From Thermoleptolyngbya sp046719575 (lineage in GTDB: Bacteria > Cyanobacteriota > Cyanobacteriia > Elainellales > Elainellaceae): a DNA stretch of 64,000 nt. A program made the translations under genes and the position numbers. The stretch's first letter is position 1. The number at the start of each line of letters is the position of its first letter. The notes below the pieces were generated by a model that saw only the letters and a program-made list of their open reading frames with translations, was not told the DNA's origin and did no database searches. Positions 49,518 through 57,411 of this stretch are shown here, piece after piece. The stretch spans positions 1 to 64,000 of the forward strand of contig JBDNCP010000001.1 in the NCBI GenBank assembly GCA_046719575.1. Direction: 5' to 3'.

Positions 49518-51779
49518 ATGCCAACGCTTGTTTTAGAACCCGATGCCAATCAAGCGCGATCGCCCTGGAGTGGCTTTGTGCCCGGAGTCTGGGTAGAGCA
49601 GATTGATGTGCGCGATTTTATCCAAAAAAATTACACGCCCTACACAGGAGATGAGCAATTCCTAGCCAGTTCCACCGCCGCCACCCGTGCCCTGTGGCAG
49701 CAAGTGACGCAATTAATGCAAACCGAGCGAGAACGGGGCATCTTGGATGCCGACACGCGAGTCGTGGCTGGCATCACATCCCACCCGCCAGGCTACATCA
49801 ACCGCGAACTAGAGCGGATTGTCGGGCTACAAACAGACCAACCGCTGAAACGGGCAATCATGCCCTTTGGCGGCATTCGAGTGGTGAAAGCGGCGCTGAA
49901 TGCCTACGGCTACACACTTGACCCAGACACAGAAGCAATTTTCAAGCAATATCGCAAAACGCACAACGATGGCGTGTTTGATGCCTACACCCAGGAAATG
50001 CGTATGGCGCGGCGGTCGGGCATTATCACCGGGCTGCCCGATGCCTATGGACGAGGGCGGATTATTGGCGACTATCGGCGAGTCGCACTATATGGGTGCG
50101 ATCGCCTAATTGAAGATAAAAAAGACCAGAAGCAGTCGCTCGAAGCGCTCAGCGATGAACCCACCATTCGGCTACGAGAGGAGCTATCAGAACAAATCCG
50201 GGCGCTGGAAGAATTGAAGCAAATGGCGGCCAGCTATGGCGTGAACCTCAGCGCCCCGGCTGCCAATGCTCAAGAAGCCGTGCAGTGGCTTTATTTTGGC
50301 TATCTGGCCGCAGTGAAGGAGCAAAACGGCGCGGCGATGTCGCTAGGGCGCGTATCTACATTCCTAGACATCTATTGCGAGCGGGACTTGCGAAACGGCA
50401 CGGCTACGGAAATCGAAATTCAGGAACTTATCGATCAGTTTGTGATGAAGCTGCGGATGGTGCGGTTCCTGCGAACGCCGGAGTATAACGAGCTATTTTC
50501 GGGCGACCCGACCTGGGTCACAGAATCGATCGGCGGCATGGGAGAAGACGGGCGGCCGCTGGTAACAAAAACCAGCTTCCGAATGCTGCACACATTGAAG
50601 AATCTGGGCCCGGCTCCCGAACCCAACCTAACGGTGCTATGGTCTGAACGGCTGCCAGAAGCCTTCAAACAGTATTGCGCCAAGGTTTCTATTGAAACCA
50701 GTTCGATTCAGTATGAAAACGACGACCTGATGCGGCCCGAGTTTGGCGATGATTATGCGATCGCCTGCTGTGTGTCTGCCATGCGAGTGGGCAAGCAGAT
50801 GCAGTTCTTTGGGGCACGGGTCAATTTGGCCAAGGCCCTGCTCTATGCCATCAACGGCGGCCGCGATGAAAACACAGGCGAACAAATTGCGCCACCGTTC
50901 CGGCCCATCTTGTCGGATTACTTAGATCCGGATGAAGTGATGGAAAAATTCGACAGGCTGCTGACGTGGCTGGCGGAGCTATATATCAACACGCTGAACG
51001 TCATACACTTCATGCACGACAAATACTGCTACGAGCGGTTGGAAATGGCGCTGCACGATCGAGATGTCTATCGCACGATGGCCTGCGGCATTGCAGGACT
51101 TTCCGTGGTGGCTGACTCGCTGTCTGCTATCCGGTATGCCAAAGTGAAAGTGCTGCGGAACGAAGCCGGCCTCGCTGTGGACTACGAAGTGGAAGGCGAC
51201 TATCCCAAGTTTGGGAACAATGACGACCGGGTGGATGAAATCGCTGCGAACTTGGTAACGACCTTTATGAACAAGCTGCGGCAGCATAAAACCTACCGCG
51301 ATGCAGTACCCACCCAATCCGTGCTGACGATTACCTCCAACGTCGTCTACGGCAAGAAAACGGGCAGCACACCCGACGGGCGGAAAGCTGGCGTGCCCTT
51401 TGCCCCCGGTGCAAACCCCATGCACGGCCGCGACACCAAGGGGGCGATCGCCTCCCTCGCATCCGTCGCCAAGCTACCCTATGCCCACGCCAAAGACGGC
51501 ATTTCCTATACCTTCTCCATCGTGCCCGACGCATTGGGAAAACAAACGGGCGATCGCATCCAAAACCTAGTGAGCTTGCTAGACGGCTACTTCCACGATC
51601 AGGGGCATCATGTCAACATCAACGTGCTAAATCGAGAAACCCTACTCGACGCGATGGAGCATCCCGAACAGTATCCGCAACTCACGATTCGGGTGTCGGG
51701 CTATGCGGTCAACTTTGTCAAGCTCACGAAGGCACAGCAGCTAGATGTCATTAGCCGCACCTTCCACGATCGCATCTAG
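49518..51779 (+). CDS. pflB: Pyruvate formate-lyase
   Basis: A 753-residue glycyl-radical enzyme splitting pyruvate and CoA into acetyl-CoA and formate without oxygen. Catalytic neighbours C417-C418 (YAIACCVSAMRVG) and the radical Gly728 in IRVSGYAVNF are intact. AAGGAGG seven bases before the ATG at 49518 fixes the start; the open frame upstream runs through repeated TTTCAGGTCTTAC. Acetyl-CoA from this step feeds AdhE encoded 114 bases upstream. The radical form is destroyed by O2, so activity must be confined to dark anoxia. PFL is uncommon among cyanobacteria. Its activase follows. Confidence 0.96.
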   Translation: MPTLVLEPDANQARSPWSGFVPGVWVEQIDVRDFIQKNYTPYTGDEQFLASSTAATRALWQQVTQLMQTERERGILDADTRVVAGITSHPPGYINRELERIVGLQTDQPLKRAIMPFGGIRVVKAALNAYGYTLDPDTEAIFKQYRKTHNDGVFDAYTQEMRMARRSGIITGLPDAYGRGRIIGDYRRVALYGCDRLIEDKKDQKQSLEALSDEPTIRLREELSEQIRALEELKQMAASYGVNLSAPAANAQEAVQWLYFGYLAAVKEQNGAAMSLGRVSTFLDIYCERDLRNGTATEIEIQELIDQFVMKLRMVRFLRTPEYNELFSGDPTWVTESIGGMGEDGRPLVTKTSFRMLHTLKNLGPAPEPNLTVLWSERLPEAFKQYCAKVSIETSSIQYENDDLMRPEFGDDYAIACCVSAMRVGKQMQFFGARVNLAKALLYAINGGRDENTGEQIAPPFRPILSDYLDPDEVMEKFDRLLTWLAELYINTLNVIHFMHDKYCYERLEMALHDRDVYRTMACGIAGLSVVADSLSAIRYAKVKVLRNEAGLAVDYEVEGDYPKFGNNDDRVDEIAANLVTTFMNKLRQHKTYRDAVPTQSVLTITSNVVYGKKTGSTPDGRKAGVPFAPGANPMHGRDTKGAIASLASVAKLPYAHAKDGISYTFSIVPDALGKQTGDRIQNLVSLLDGYFHDQGHHVNINVLNRETLLDAMEHPEQYPQLTIRVSGYAVNFVKLTKAQQLDVISRTFHDRI

Positions 51780-51820
51780 GCACAGGACGCAATCGTCACA
51801 TCCATTCTCGATTTTGGATT

Positions 51821-51987
51821 AAAGAACGAAGAACGAAGAACGAAGAACGAAGAATGAAGAACGAAGAACGAAGAACGAAAAACGAAAAACGAAGAACGAA
51901 AAACGCAAGCCCCCTTCTTCCCTCTTCTCTCTTCTCTCTTCCCTCTTCTCTCTTCTCTCTTCGTTCTTCCCTCTTCCCTCTTCCCCC
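51821..51987. repeat. GAACGAA/TTCGTTC purine-pyrimidine repeat, copy 2
   Basis: (GAACGAA)n runs over 51821-51905, then CTTCCCTCTTCTCTCTT-type pyrimidine sequence to 51987. Same order and same CCCTCTTCCCTCTTCCCC ending as 38068-38186. It sits entirely in the pflB-pflA spacer and creates a spurious extension of the pflA frame. Confidence 0.88.
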
Positions 51988-52000
51988 TCCTGTCACAGCG

Positions 52001-52732
52001 ATGTCAATGACCGGACGCATTCACTCAATCGAAACCTGTGGCACGGTCGATGGGCCGGGCATTCGGGTTGTGGTTTTTACTCAGGGCTGTCCGCTGCGCT
52101 GCCTCTATTGCCACAACCCCGACTGCCGAGAGATATCAGGTGGCACTGTGGTTACGGCCGACGAGATTGTCGCCGAGATTCTGAAATATCGGTCTTACAT
52201 TCGCCCGCCGGGTGGCGTGACCATTAGCGGCGGCGAACCGCTGATGCAGCCAGAGTTTGTGCAAGAGATTTTGCAGCAGTGCAAGGCGCTGGGCATTCAC
52301 ACAGCGCTGGATACATCGGGCTACAGTCCGCTGGCGATCGCCCGTCCAGTGCTAGAGTTTGTCGATCTGGTGCTGCTGGATATCAAGTCATTCACGCCGT
52401 CGATCTATACCCAAGTAACCAGCGTCAGCCTCCAGCCGACGCTGGATTTTGCCCAATATCTTAGCGACTGTCGCAAGCCTGCCTGGATTCGCTTTGTAGT
52501 CGTGCCGGGTCTGACGGATGATCCGGATAATGTATCCGGGCTGGCTCAGTTTGTTGCCCGCCTCAAGAATGTGGAGCGGGTCGAAATTCTCCCCTTTCAC
52601 AAGATGGGCGAATATAAATGGCAACAGCTTGGCTATGACTATCAACTCAGCGACACCCCAACGCCCACGCCGGAGTGTATCCAGGCGATTCGGGCGCAGT
52701 TTCAGCAGTCCACGCCCGCTCTGGTGCTATAG
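52001..52732 (+). CDS. pflA: Pyruvate formate-lyase-activating enzyme (radical SAM)
   Basis: A 243-residue radical-SAM enzyme that installs the glycyl radical on PflB. The cluster motif is CPLRCLYC in VVFTQGCPLRCLYCHNPDC (C-x3-C-x2-C, about residues 29-36), with the SAM-binding GGEP in VTISGGEPLMQPEF. The start ATG at 52001 (MSMTGRIHSIETCGTVDGPG) matches family length; a longer frame upstream encodes only the GAACGAA/TTCTTC repeat. The 221-base spacer after pflB contains that repeat, which may reduce pflA translation relative to pflB; this is inference. Confidence 0.95.
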   Translation: MSMTGRIHSIETCGTVDGPGIRVVVFTQGCPLRCLYCHNPDCREISGGTVVTADEIVAEILKYRSYIRPPGGVTISGGEPLMQPEFVQEILQQCKALGIHTALDTSGYSPLAIARPVLEFVDLVLLDIKSFTPSIYTQVTSVSLQPTLDFAQYLSDCRKPAWIRFVVVPGLTDDPDNVSGLAQFVARLKNVERVEILPFHKMGEYKWQQLGYDYQLSDTPTPTPECIQAIRAQFQQSTPALVL

Positions 52733-52932
52733 TCCGAAAAATCCTGACCCCTATTCCCCTCTCTAGCCAAACGGTTGAGCTAGACGGTTAAGCCAGACTT
52801 TTACAATCTCTCTCGTTTCTTCCTTTAAAGCCCTTGTATCTTAGGAGGCAGAGCATAGCTTGGTCATCTTCAAGGCGATCGCCACTAGATGAACTTTTGG
52901 AATCACTTAGGGAATCACTCAGGACGGCAACC

Positions 52933-53808
52933 ATGACAGACGTGCGGATTGGCATTATTGGCGGCAGCGGCCTCTACAAAATGGACGCGCTGAAGGACGT
53001 GCGCGAAGTTGAGATAGACACGCCCTTTGGTAAGCCGTCGGACGCGCTGATTGTGGGCACGCTGGAGGGCACGCCTGTTGCGTTTCTGGCGCGGCACGGA
53101 CGCAACCACACGCTGCTGCCGTCGGAACTGCCGTTTCGGGCAAATATCTACGCCATGAAGTCGCTGGGCGTAGAGTACCTGATTTCCGCCTCGGCGGTAG
53201 GGTCGCTGCAAGCGGCGGCCAAGCCACTCGATATGGTGCTGCCGGATCAGTTTATCGATCGCACGAAAGGGCGAGTTTCGACCTTCTTTGGCGAGGGCAT
53301 TGTGGCGCATATCGCTTTTGGCGATCCAGTGTGCAAGAATCTGGCGACGGTGCTGGGCGAGGCGATCGCCTCCCTCGATCTCCCCGATGTCACGCTGCAC
53401 CAAGGCGGCACCTATGTCTGCATGGAGGGGCCGGCCTTTTCCACTCGCGCCGAGTCGAACCTGTATCGAAGCTGGGGCGCAACGGTGATCGGCATGACCA
53501 ACCTGCCCGAAGCCAAGCTGGCCCGCGAAGCCGAAATCGCCTACGCAACGCTGGCGCTGGTAACGGACTATGACTGCTGGCACCCCGACCACGACAGCGT
53601 GACGGTGGACATGGTAATCGGCAACCTGACGAAAAATGCAGTGAACGCCCAGCGCGTGATTCAAGAAACGGTGCGCCGCCTCGCTCAAAATCCGCCGCCT
53701 TCGGAAGCCCATCACGCGCTGAAGTATGCCATTCTTACGCCGCTCGATAAAGCGCCGCCAGAAACCAAAGCGAAGCTAGAACTGCTGCTGAAAAAGTATT
53801 TGGGCTGA
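52933..53808 (+). CDS. mtnP: S-methyl-5'-thioadenosine phosphorylase
   Basis: A 291-residue trimeric phosphorylase splitting methylthioadenosine, the by-product of polyamine synthesis, into adenine and methylthioribose-1-phosphate. Family motifs: GIIGGSGLYKMD (phosphate loop), ARHGRNHTLLPSELPFRANI, ASAVGSLQ, GGTYVCMEGPAFSTRAES, and MTNLPEAKLAREAEI with the catalytic Asp in VTDYDCWH. A purine nucleoside phosphorylase is the only close alternative, but TNLPEAKLAREAE is MTAP-typical. AGGACGG precedes the ATG at 52933; the longer frame upstream is discarded. Confidence 0.94.
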   Translation: MTDVRIGIIGGSGLYKMDALKDVREVEIDTPFGKPSDALIVGTLEGTPVAFLARHGRNHTLLPSELPFRANIYAMKSLGVEYLISASAVGSLQAAAKPLDMVLPDQFIDRTKGRVSTFFGEGIVAHIAFGDPVCKNLATVLGEAIASLDLPDVTLHQGGTYVCMEGPAFSTRAESNLYRSWGATVIGMTNLPEAKLAREAEIAYATLALVTDYDCWHPDHDSVTVDMVIGNLTKNAVNAQRVIQETVRRLAQNPPPSEAHHALKYAILTPLDKAPPETKAKLELLLKKYLG

Positions 53809-54187
53809 TTCCAATTCTCGACGATTCTTGATTTTGGGTTTGCAATTTGGATTTGCAATTTGGATTTGCAATTTGGATTTGCAATTTGGATTTGCAATTC
53901 AGGTTTGCAACTTTAGAAGGGTTACCGCTTATATCTAGCTTGCAGAGATTGCTCAGATTGTCCAATTCGGCGGGCAAAGCGGTTAACCGATTACCAATAA
54001 CCTTTGGGAACCACTGACCATTAACAACCTCGCCCTCGTCCCCGTCTCGTTTCCCCAAAATCAGCGTTTCGAGCTGGGTGAGTTTGCCGATTTCCGGGGG
54101 CAGTTCCGTCAGGTTACGGCCCGAGAGGTCTAGCTCTGTCCAGCCTTCGGCTGCGGCCTGGTCGATGAGGGCGAGGAGGTCGGACAT
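53735..54187 (-). CDS. Truncated leucine-rich-repeat protein (probably decayed)
   Basis: The frame starts MSDLLALIDQAAAEGWTELDL and has three LRR units: LDLSGRNLTELPPEIGKLTQ, LETLILGKRDGDEG and NRLTALPAELDNLSNLCKLD, about residues 1-95. This is the N-terminus of the large cyanobacterial LRR proteins that often continue into Roc-COR or kinase domains. After residue 95 the frame runs through a 13-bp tandem repeat (53839-53903), giving NCKSKLQIQIANP repeats, and into the antisense of mtnP. No continuation was found downstream. The original gene appears cut off at the repeat, so the product is likely non-functional. No ribosome-binding site is seen. Confidence 0.55.
   Translation of the reverse strand: MSDLLALIDQAAAEGWTELDLSGRNLTELPPEIGKLTQLETLILGKRDGDEGEVVNGQWFPKVIGNRLTALPAELDNLSNLCKLDISGNPSKVANLNCKSKLQIQIANPNCKSKLQTQNQESSRIGISPNTFSAAVLASLWFLAALYRAA
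53839..53903. repeat. 13-bp tandem repeat TTTGCAATTTGGA
   Basis: Four perfect 13-base units plus a diverged fifth (TTTGCAATTCAGG), between mtnP and the LRR remnant. Related in sequence to the GATTTGCGATTTTA family at 16045 and 28044. Confidence 0.92.
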
Positions 54188-54226
54188 AGGGAAGGATGAG
54201 GGATGAAGGATGAATTACGGGCTTGC

Positions 54227-54256
54227 GTAGAATTATGTTAGCGATAGCGTCACGCA
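54227..54256 (+). repeat. Dispersed GTTAGCG/CGTCACGC-type intergenic palindrome, copy 3
   Basis: GTAG, then GTTAGCG, ATA, GCGTCACGCA: another member of the family at 6-33, between the LRR remnant and the toxin-antitoxin pair. Confidence 0.5.
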
Positions 54257-54409
54257 TGTTGGGACATGGGTTTGGGGATACGTCGCGCTGGTCGCCAACA
54301 TCCTGTTCATAGCGCAAGGCTTCTAGCCGGCCGCGTCAATTGTTTTCCCACCCAACCCAGCAATCCGTCTAAAATATTGAGCAGCGCTAGGTCAGAGAGG
54401 CTTTGGGCA

Positions 54410-54673
54410 ATGGATTTATCTAAATTACAAGCGGCACTGTTTCAAGAAATTCAGCAAGTGCCAGAAGACAAACTACCAAGGCTCTATGAATTGATTCACA
54501 GCTTTCGGCTGAGCGCAGAGGCATCGTCTACTTCGGCACAGGCGACGCTGGCGTTTGCCGGATGCTGGAGCGATTTGCCTGAACAAGATTACACTGATTT
54601 CACGGAAGAAATTGTCAGCCGTCGTCAGCAGGCGTTTTCTAGGAGACGCGGGGATGAGATCAGCGCTGATTGA
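54410..54673 (+). CDS. Putative antitoxin of a VapBC-like pair
   Basis: An 87-residue protein from the ATG at 54410 (MDLSKLQAALFQEIQQVPED), with GAGAGG 9 bases upstream. The N-terminal helical QEIQQVPEDKLPRLYELIHSF resembles the short DUF2281-like region of many cyanobacterial antitoxins. The C-terminal half is acidic then basic (EEIVSRRQQAFSRRRGDE), as expected for a part that wraps the toxin. It overlaps the PIN-domain gene by 20 bases. No clear AbrB or ribbon-helix-helix motif, so DNA binding is not demonstrated. Confidence 0.72.
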   Translation: MDLSKLQAALFQEIQQVPEDKLPRLYELIHSFRLSAEASSTSAQATLAFAGCWSDLPEQDYTDFTEEIVSRRQQAFSRRRGDEISAD

Positions 54674-55064
54674 TACGGATATTTTGTCCATGTTCTTCCG
54701 AGGCAATTCAACTCTTACCAAGCAGTTCACTGCCTATCTCGCAGAACATTCCAAAATTCAGATCAGCCTCATTACTTACTATGAAATTGTGAGTGGATTG
54801 AGGCATCGGAAAGCACAGAAGCAGCTTGAATCTTTTCTCCAGTTTGCATCACAAAATACCGTGCTTCCGCTAACCGAAAGATCGGTCAACATCTCAGCAG
54901 AAATCTACGCAACTCTGCGAAGTCAAGGCACCCCCGTTGACGACATCGATCTGCTGATTGCAGGTGTGGCGATCGCCAATGATTTAGTCCTCATCACCCA
55001 CAACCAGCGACACTTTGGCAGAATTGAGGGTTTAGAGCTTGAGGATTGGAGCCAAGCGGTTTGA
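54654..55064 (+). CDS. vapC: PIN-domain ribonuclease toxin (VapC-like)
   Basis: A 136-residue PIN-domain protein. The acidic catalytic set is visible: first Asp in ALIDTDILSMFF (D6 or D8), Glu in LITYYEIVSGL (about E43), DDIDLLIAGVAI (about D98-D101) and the final region LVLITHNQRHFGRI. VapC toxins cleave tRNA or rRNA. AGGAG eight bases before the ATG at 54654 selects this start, which overlaps the antitoxin gene as usual for translational coupling. Confidence 0.9.
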   Translation: MRSALIDTDILSMFFRGNSTLTKQFTAYLAEHSKIQISLITYYEIVSGLRHRKAQKQLESFLQFASQNTVLPLTERSVNISAEIYATLRSQGTPVDDIDLLIAGVAIANDLVLITHNQRHFGRIEGLELEDWSQAV

Positions 55065-55218
55065 TGCTTCTGCGCCGACGGGCACCACAACAAGCCGCGA
55101 AAGTTTAGAGAATGATTTAGAAAAATTCTGGGGTTTGATACTTGCGTTCTGCGAGAGTTTGGTTTATCGTATCTGGCACTGGAATGAATTTTCTCAATTC
55201 CAGTAGAGGTTGTCCGGC

Positions 55219-55292
55219 TCAGGGTGAAGGCGCTGATTAGTCGTGTGCCAGCACGAACTAACCAGCTAACCTGACTCCTGTCGGGGCAGGAG
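55219..55292 (+). ncRNA. Candidate structured RNA element
   Basis: By eye: an outer TCAGG/CCTGA helix (55219-55223 with 55270-55274) encloses a long hairpin, GCTG-A-TTAG-TCGTG, a 6-base loop, CACGA-A-CTAA-C-CAGC (55232-55266), with one mismatch and one bulge. It is followed directly by CTCCTG-TCGGGG-CAGGAG (55275-55292), a stable hairpin without a U-tract. A separate CTGGAAT/ATTCCAG hairpin lies just upstream (about 55178-55203). It does not match a riboswitch class I can recall. The downstream gene starts at 55514. Confidence 0.4.
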
Positions 55293-55301
55293 CTAGGCTT
55301 T

Positions 55302-55314
55302 GATGATTATCATT
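55302..55314. promoter_or_regulatory. Candidate Fur (iron-uptake regulator) box
   Basis: On the minus strand it reads AATGATAATCATC, matching 12 of 13 core bases of the Fur box (AATGATAATCATT) and about 14 of the 19-base consensus. It lies 200 bases before the small gene at 55514, right after the candidate RNA fold. Confidence 0.5.
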
Positions 55315-55404
55315 CGCCTCGCAAATGCTGACAAGTGGTTGGGAAACCGCCACACCTTGGGCCCTTCCCTGCCATCGGGCACGTTTCCGATGGGGCGACC
55401 TGCA

Positions 55405-55474
55405 CTGTTTCAAACGTACTGTTTCAAACGTACTGTTTCAAACGTACTGTTTCAAACGTACTGTTTCAAAACAG
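55405..55474. repeat. 14-bp iteron-like repeat CTGTTTCAAACGTA
   Basis: Four perfect head-to-tail 14-base units (55405-55460), then CTGTTTCAAAACAG, which itself can fold (CTGTTT/AAACAG). The array ends 40 bases before the small unknown gene. No spacers, so not a CRISPR. Confidence 0.93.
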
Positions 55475-55513
55475 TTTCCCAAATCCACTCTCAAACACAG
55501 CGAGGAAAAACTC

Positions 55514-55837
55514 ATGTCTCCCGAACGCAACGACGGGCTGCACGGGCAGCCACCTGTTTCTGCGGCAAATTCTGCACCGATTCCGGCTGCACATTTTGCT
55601 ACACATTTCTCAATCAACCCGCCTGCTGCCGAAGCCGACGGTGGCGGAGGCGGCGCGGCTCCCCAGTCTTCGCTGGGCGATCGCCCGCAGGTGTGGATCA
55701 TCGGCACCCGCGATCAGGTGGTTCACCTGATGAACGAGTTCTATGTGAAAAAAATTGCGAGCGATCGCGCTAAGTTCACGCCTATCATACCTGCGCCCTT
55801 TGCCAAAGATAAGTTCATGACTGTGCTGGTGCGCTAG
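55514..55837 (+). CDS. Small conserved-looking protein of unknown function
   Basis: A 107-residue protein, AGGA eight bases before the ATG at 55514. Residues 1-55 are low complexity (Ala/Pro/Gly, including GGGGGAAP). Residues 57-107 look folded: PQVWIIGTRDQVVHLMNEFYVKKIASDR then IIPAPFAKDKFMTVLVR. I recall similar short cyanobacterial proteins with a W-x-I-G...N-E-F/L-Y pattern but no function. The 450-base region upstream holds a foldable RNA, a Fur-like box and iteron-like repeats, suggesting elaborate control. Its 3' end overlaps the convergent recQ by 23 bases. Confidence 0.6.
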   Translation: MSPERNDGLHGQPPVSAANSAPIPAAHFATHFSINPPAAEADGGGGGAAPQSSLGDRPQVWIIGTRDQVVHLMNEFYVKKIASDRAKFTPIIPAPFAKDKFMTVLVR

Positions 55838-57287
55838 ATCGACAGCGATCGCACGTTTTGCAGCGCAGCGTCTCAGCCTCCTTCCCAAAGCCAAAGCTCC
55901 CCAGCAACAGCCGCCAGCGGCACTCGCGGGCGTAGAGATAGTCCTGCATTTGGCGGATGGCGGGGTCGGGCTGGAAGGGCTGGGACGTTGCACCAGAGAG
56001 GATGCGATAGTGAAACGGGTCGTCCCAGACTAGCTGACCCTGGCGGTGCAGCAGGGCAAGGGCGATCGCCCCGTCGGGAAACTGGCGGGAAACCTCGGCC
56101 ACTGGCCCTGTCTGGGGCAGCTTGCGGATTAGCGCCTGGGCGGTCTGGTGCTGCGATCGCGCTTTTTCGATAAAAAACTGCTGCCGCTGGCGATCGTCGG
56201 GATTTAGCCAACCTGGGCGATCGCTCACTAGCGTCAGCGCTTCGGCGGGTTGGCCGTCGCGCCCGGCCCGCCCCACCTCCTGCACATACTCGCTCAGCAG
56301 CAAGGGCGCGTGATAATGCAGCACCCAGCGGACGTGGGGATGATTGATACCCATGCCAAAGGCGCTGGTGCAAACCACAAACGGCATCTCTCCGGCCAGC
56401 CAGGCCTGCTCGATCTGCCGCCGTGGCCCCGGACTTAGCCCCGCATGATAGGCCGCCGTAGAAAAACCCTCTCGACTCAGCCAGTCCGCCAGTTCCTCAC
56501 CCTCGCGGCGCGATCGCACATAGATCAGCCCCGCCTGGCCCCGTCGCCCCTGGATGAATCGCAAGAGCGATCGCCTGCGTCCGCGTGGACTCCACACTGT
56601 CTGCACCGACAGCGCCAGATTTGCTCGGTAGGGATTTTGCAGAAACACCTGTGGCTGCTGTAGCCCCAAGACCTCCCGGATGGTGCGCTGGGCCAAGGGA
56701 TCGGCGGTGGCCGTAAAGGCGGCGATCGCCAGGGATGTTCCGGGGGGTTTGCCTGCCAGCAGCGCCGGCCGCACTGCCCCCAGCCGCCGATAGGCCGGCC
56801 GAAACGAGTCGCCCCACTGCACCAGACAATGAGCCTCATCCAAAATCAGCCCGCGAAGCTGCACCTGCGGCTGGCTGAGAATCTTCCACACAAGCGGACT
56901 CAGCAGCGTCTCTGGCGACAGATACAGCAGCCGCAATTTTCCCCGCTCCAACTGCCACAGGGTTTGCTGACGCTGGCGAGGCGGCAGTTCGCTGTGCAGC
57001 AGGGCCGCAGGCAGCCGCTTTTCGCGCAATTCCTGCACTTGGTTTTCCATCAACGCCACCAGCGGCGACACCACCAGCGTCAGCCCCGTTTGCAGCAGCG
57101 CCGGAAGCTGAAAGCAGATGGACTTGCCGCCGCCTGTGGGCATCACCACTAGGGCATCTTGACCCTGCAAGAGCGATCGCACGATGTCGCCCTGCGGGGG
57201 GCGAAAGTCCTCGTATCCCCAAATCTGCTGGAACGTCGCCCGAACCCGCGCCCACTCTGGCGCAGAAACAGAATCAGTAAGATGCAT
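55815..57287 (-). CDS. recQ: RecQ-family ATP-dependent DNA helicase
   Basis: About 490 residues from the ATG at 57287 (MHLTDSVSAPEWARV); a TTG 18 bases upstream is less likely. It unwinds DNA 3' to 5' in repair of stalled forks. Motifs: FRPPQGDIVRSLLQG (RecQ motif 0), MPTGGGKS (Walker A, about 49-56), GLILDEAHCLVQWGDSFRPAY (DEAH box plus aromatic-rich loop), AFTATADP (motif III), YVRSRREGEEL, FGMGINHPHVRWVLHYHAPLLLSEYVQEVGRAGRDG (motifs V and VI). The Zn-binding end has C-x-R...CKTCDRC. No HRDC domain, so a short RecQ. Confidence 0.93.
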   Translation of the reverse strand: MHLTDSVSAPEWARVRATFQQIWGYEDFRPPQGDIVRSLLQGQDALVVMPTGGGKSICFQLPALLQTGLTLVVSPLVALMENQVQELREKRLPAALLHSELPPRQRQQTLWQLERGKLRLLYLSPETLLSPLVWKILSQPQVQLRGLILDEAHCLVQWGDSFRPAYRRLGAVRPALLAGKPPGTSLAIAAFTATADPLAQRTIREVLGLQQPQVFLQNPYRANLALSVQTVWSPRGRRRSLLRFIQGRRGQAGLIYVRSRREGEELADWLSREGFSTAAYHAGLSPGPRRQIEQAWLAGEMPFVVCTSAFGMGINHPHVRWVLHYHAPLLLSEYVQEVGRAGRDGQPAEALTLVSDRPGWLNPDDRQRQQFFIEKARSQHQTAQALIRKLPQTGPVAEVSRQFPDGAIALALLHRQGQLVWDDPFHYRILSGATSQPFQPDPAIRQMQDYLYARECRWRLLLGSFGFGKEAETLRCKTCDRCRSSAPAQS

Positions 57288-57411
57288 CGCTGATGAAAAA
57301 GGCAAGAAGAATTGCCTTTAGAATTCCCAGATCCGGAGAGAATCGCGCGATAGAGAGCCGGTCGATCAAGATTAAACCCAGCGCTAACTTATCCAGACCG
57401 CCCACCCCAAA

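Noticed and set aside
51854..52000. N-terminal extension of pflA
   Set aside because: Encoded wholly by the GAACGAA/TTCTTC repeat; the radical-SAM protein begins at 52001.
53839..54187. Full-length functional LRR protein
   Set aside because: Only three LRR units remain before the frame enters a 13-bp tandem repeat and antisense mtnP; listed as truncated.
55219..55292. Known riboswitch (c-di-AMP ydaO, Mn2+ yybP-ykoY, cobalamin)
   Set aside because: Short partial resemblances only (for example CAGCTAACCT to ydaO); the conserved cores of these classes are not present by eye.
55405..55474. Possible CRISPR array
   Set aside because: Repeats are directly abutting 14-mers without spacers and no cas gene is present. 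The same reasoning applies to 32791-32853.
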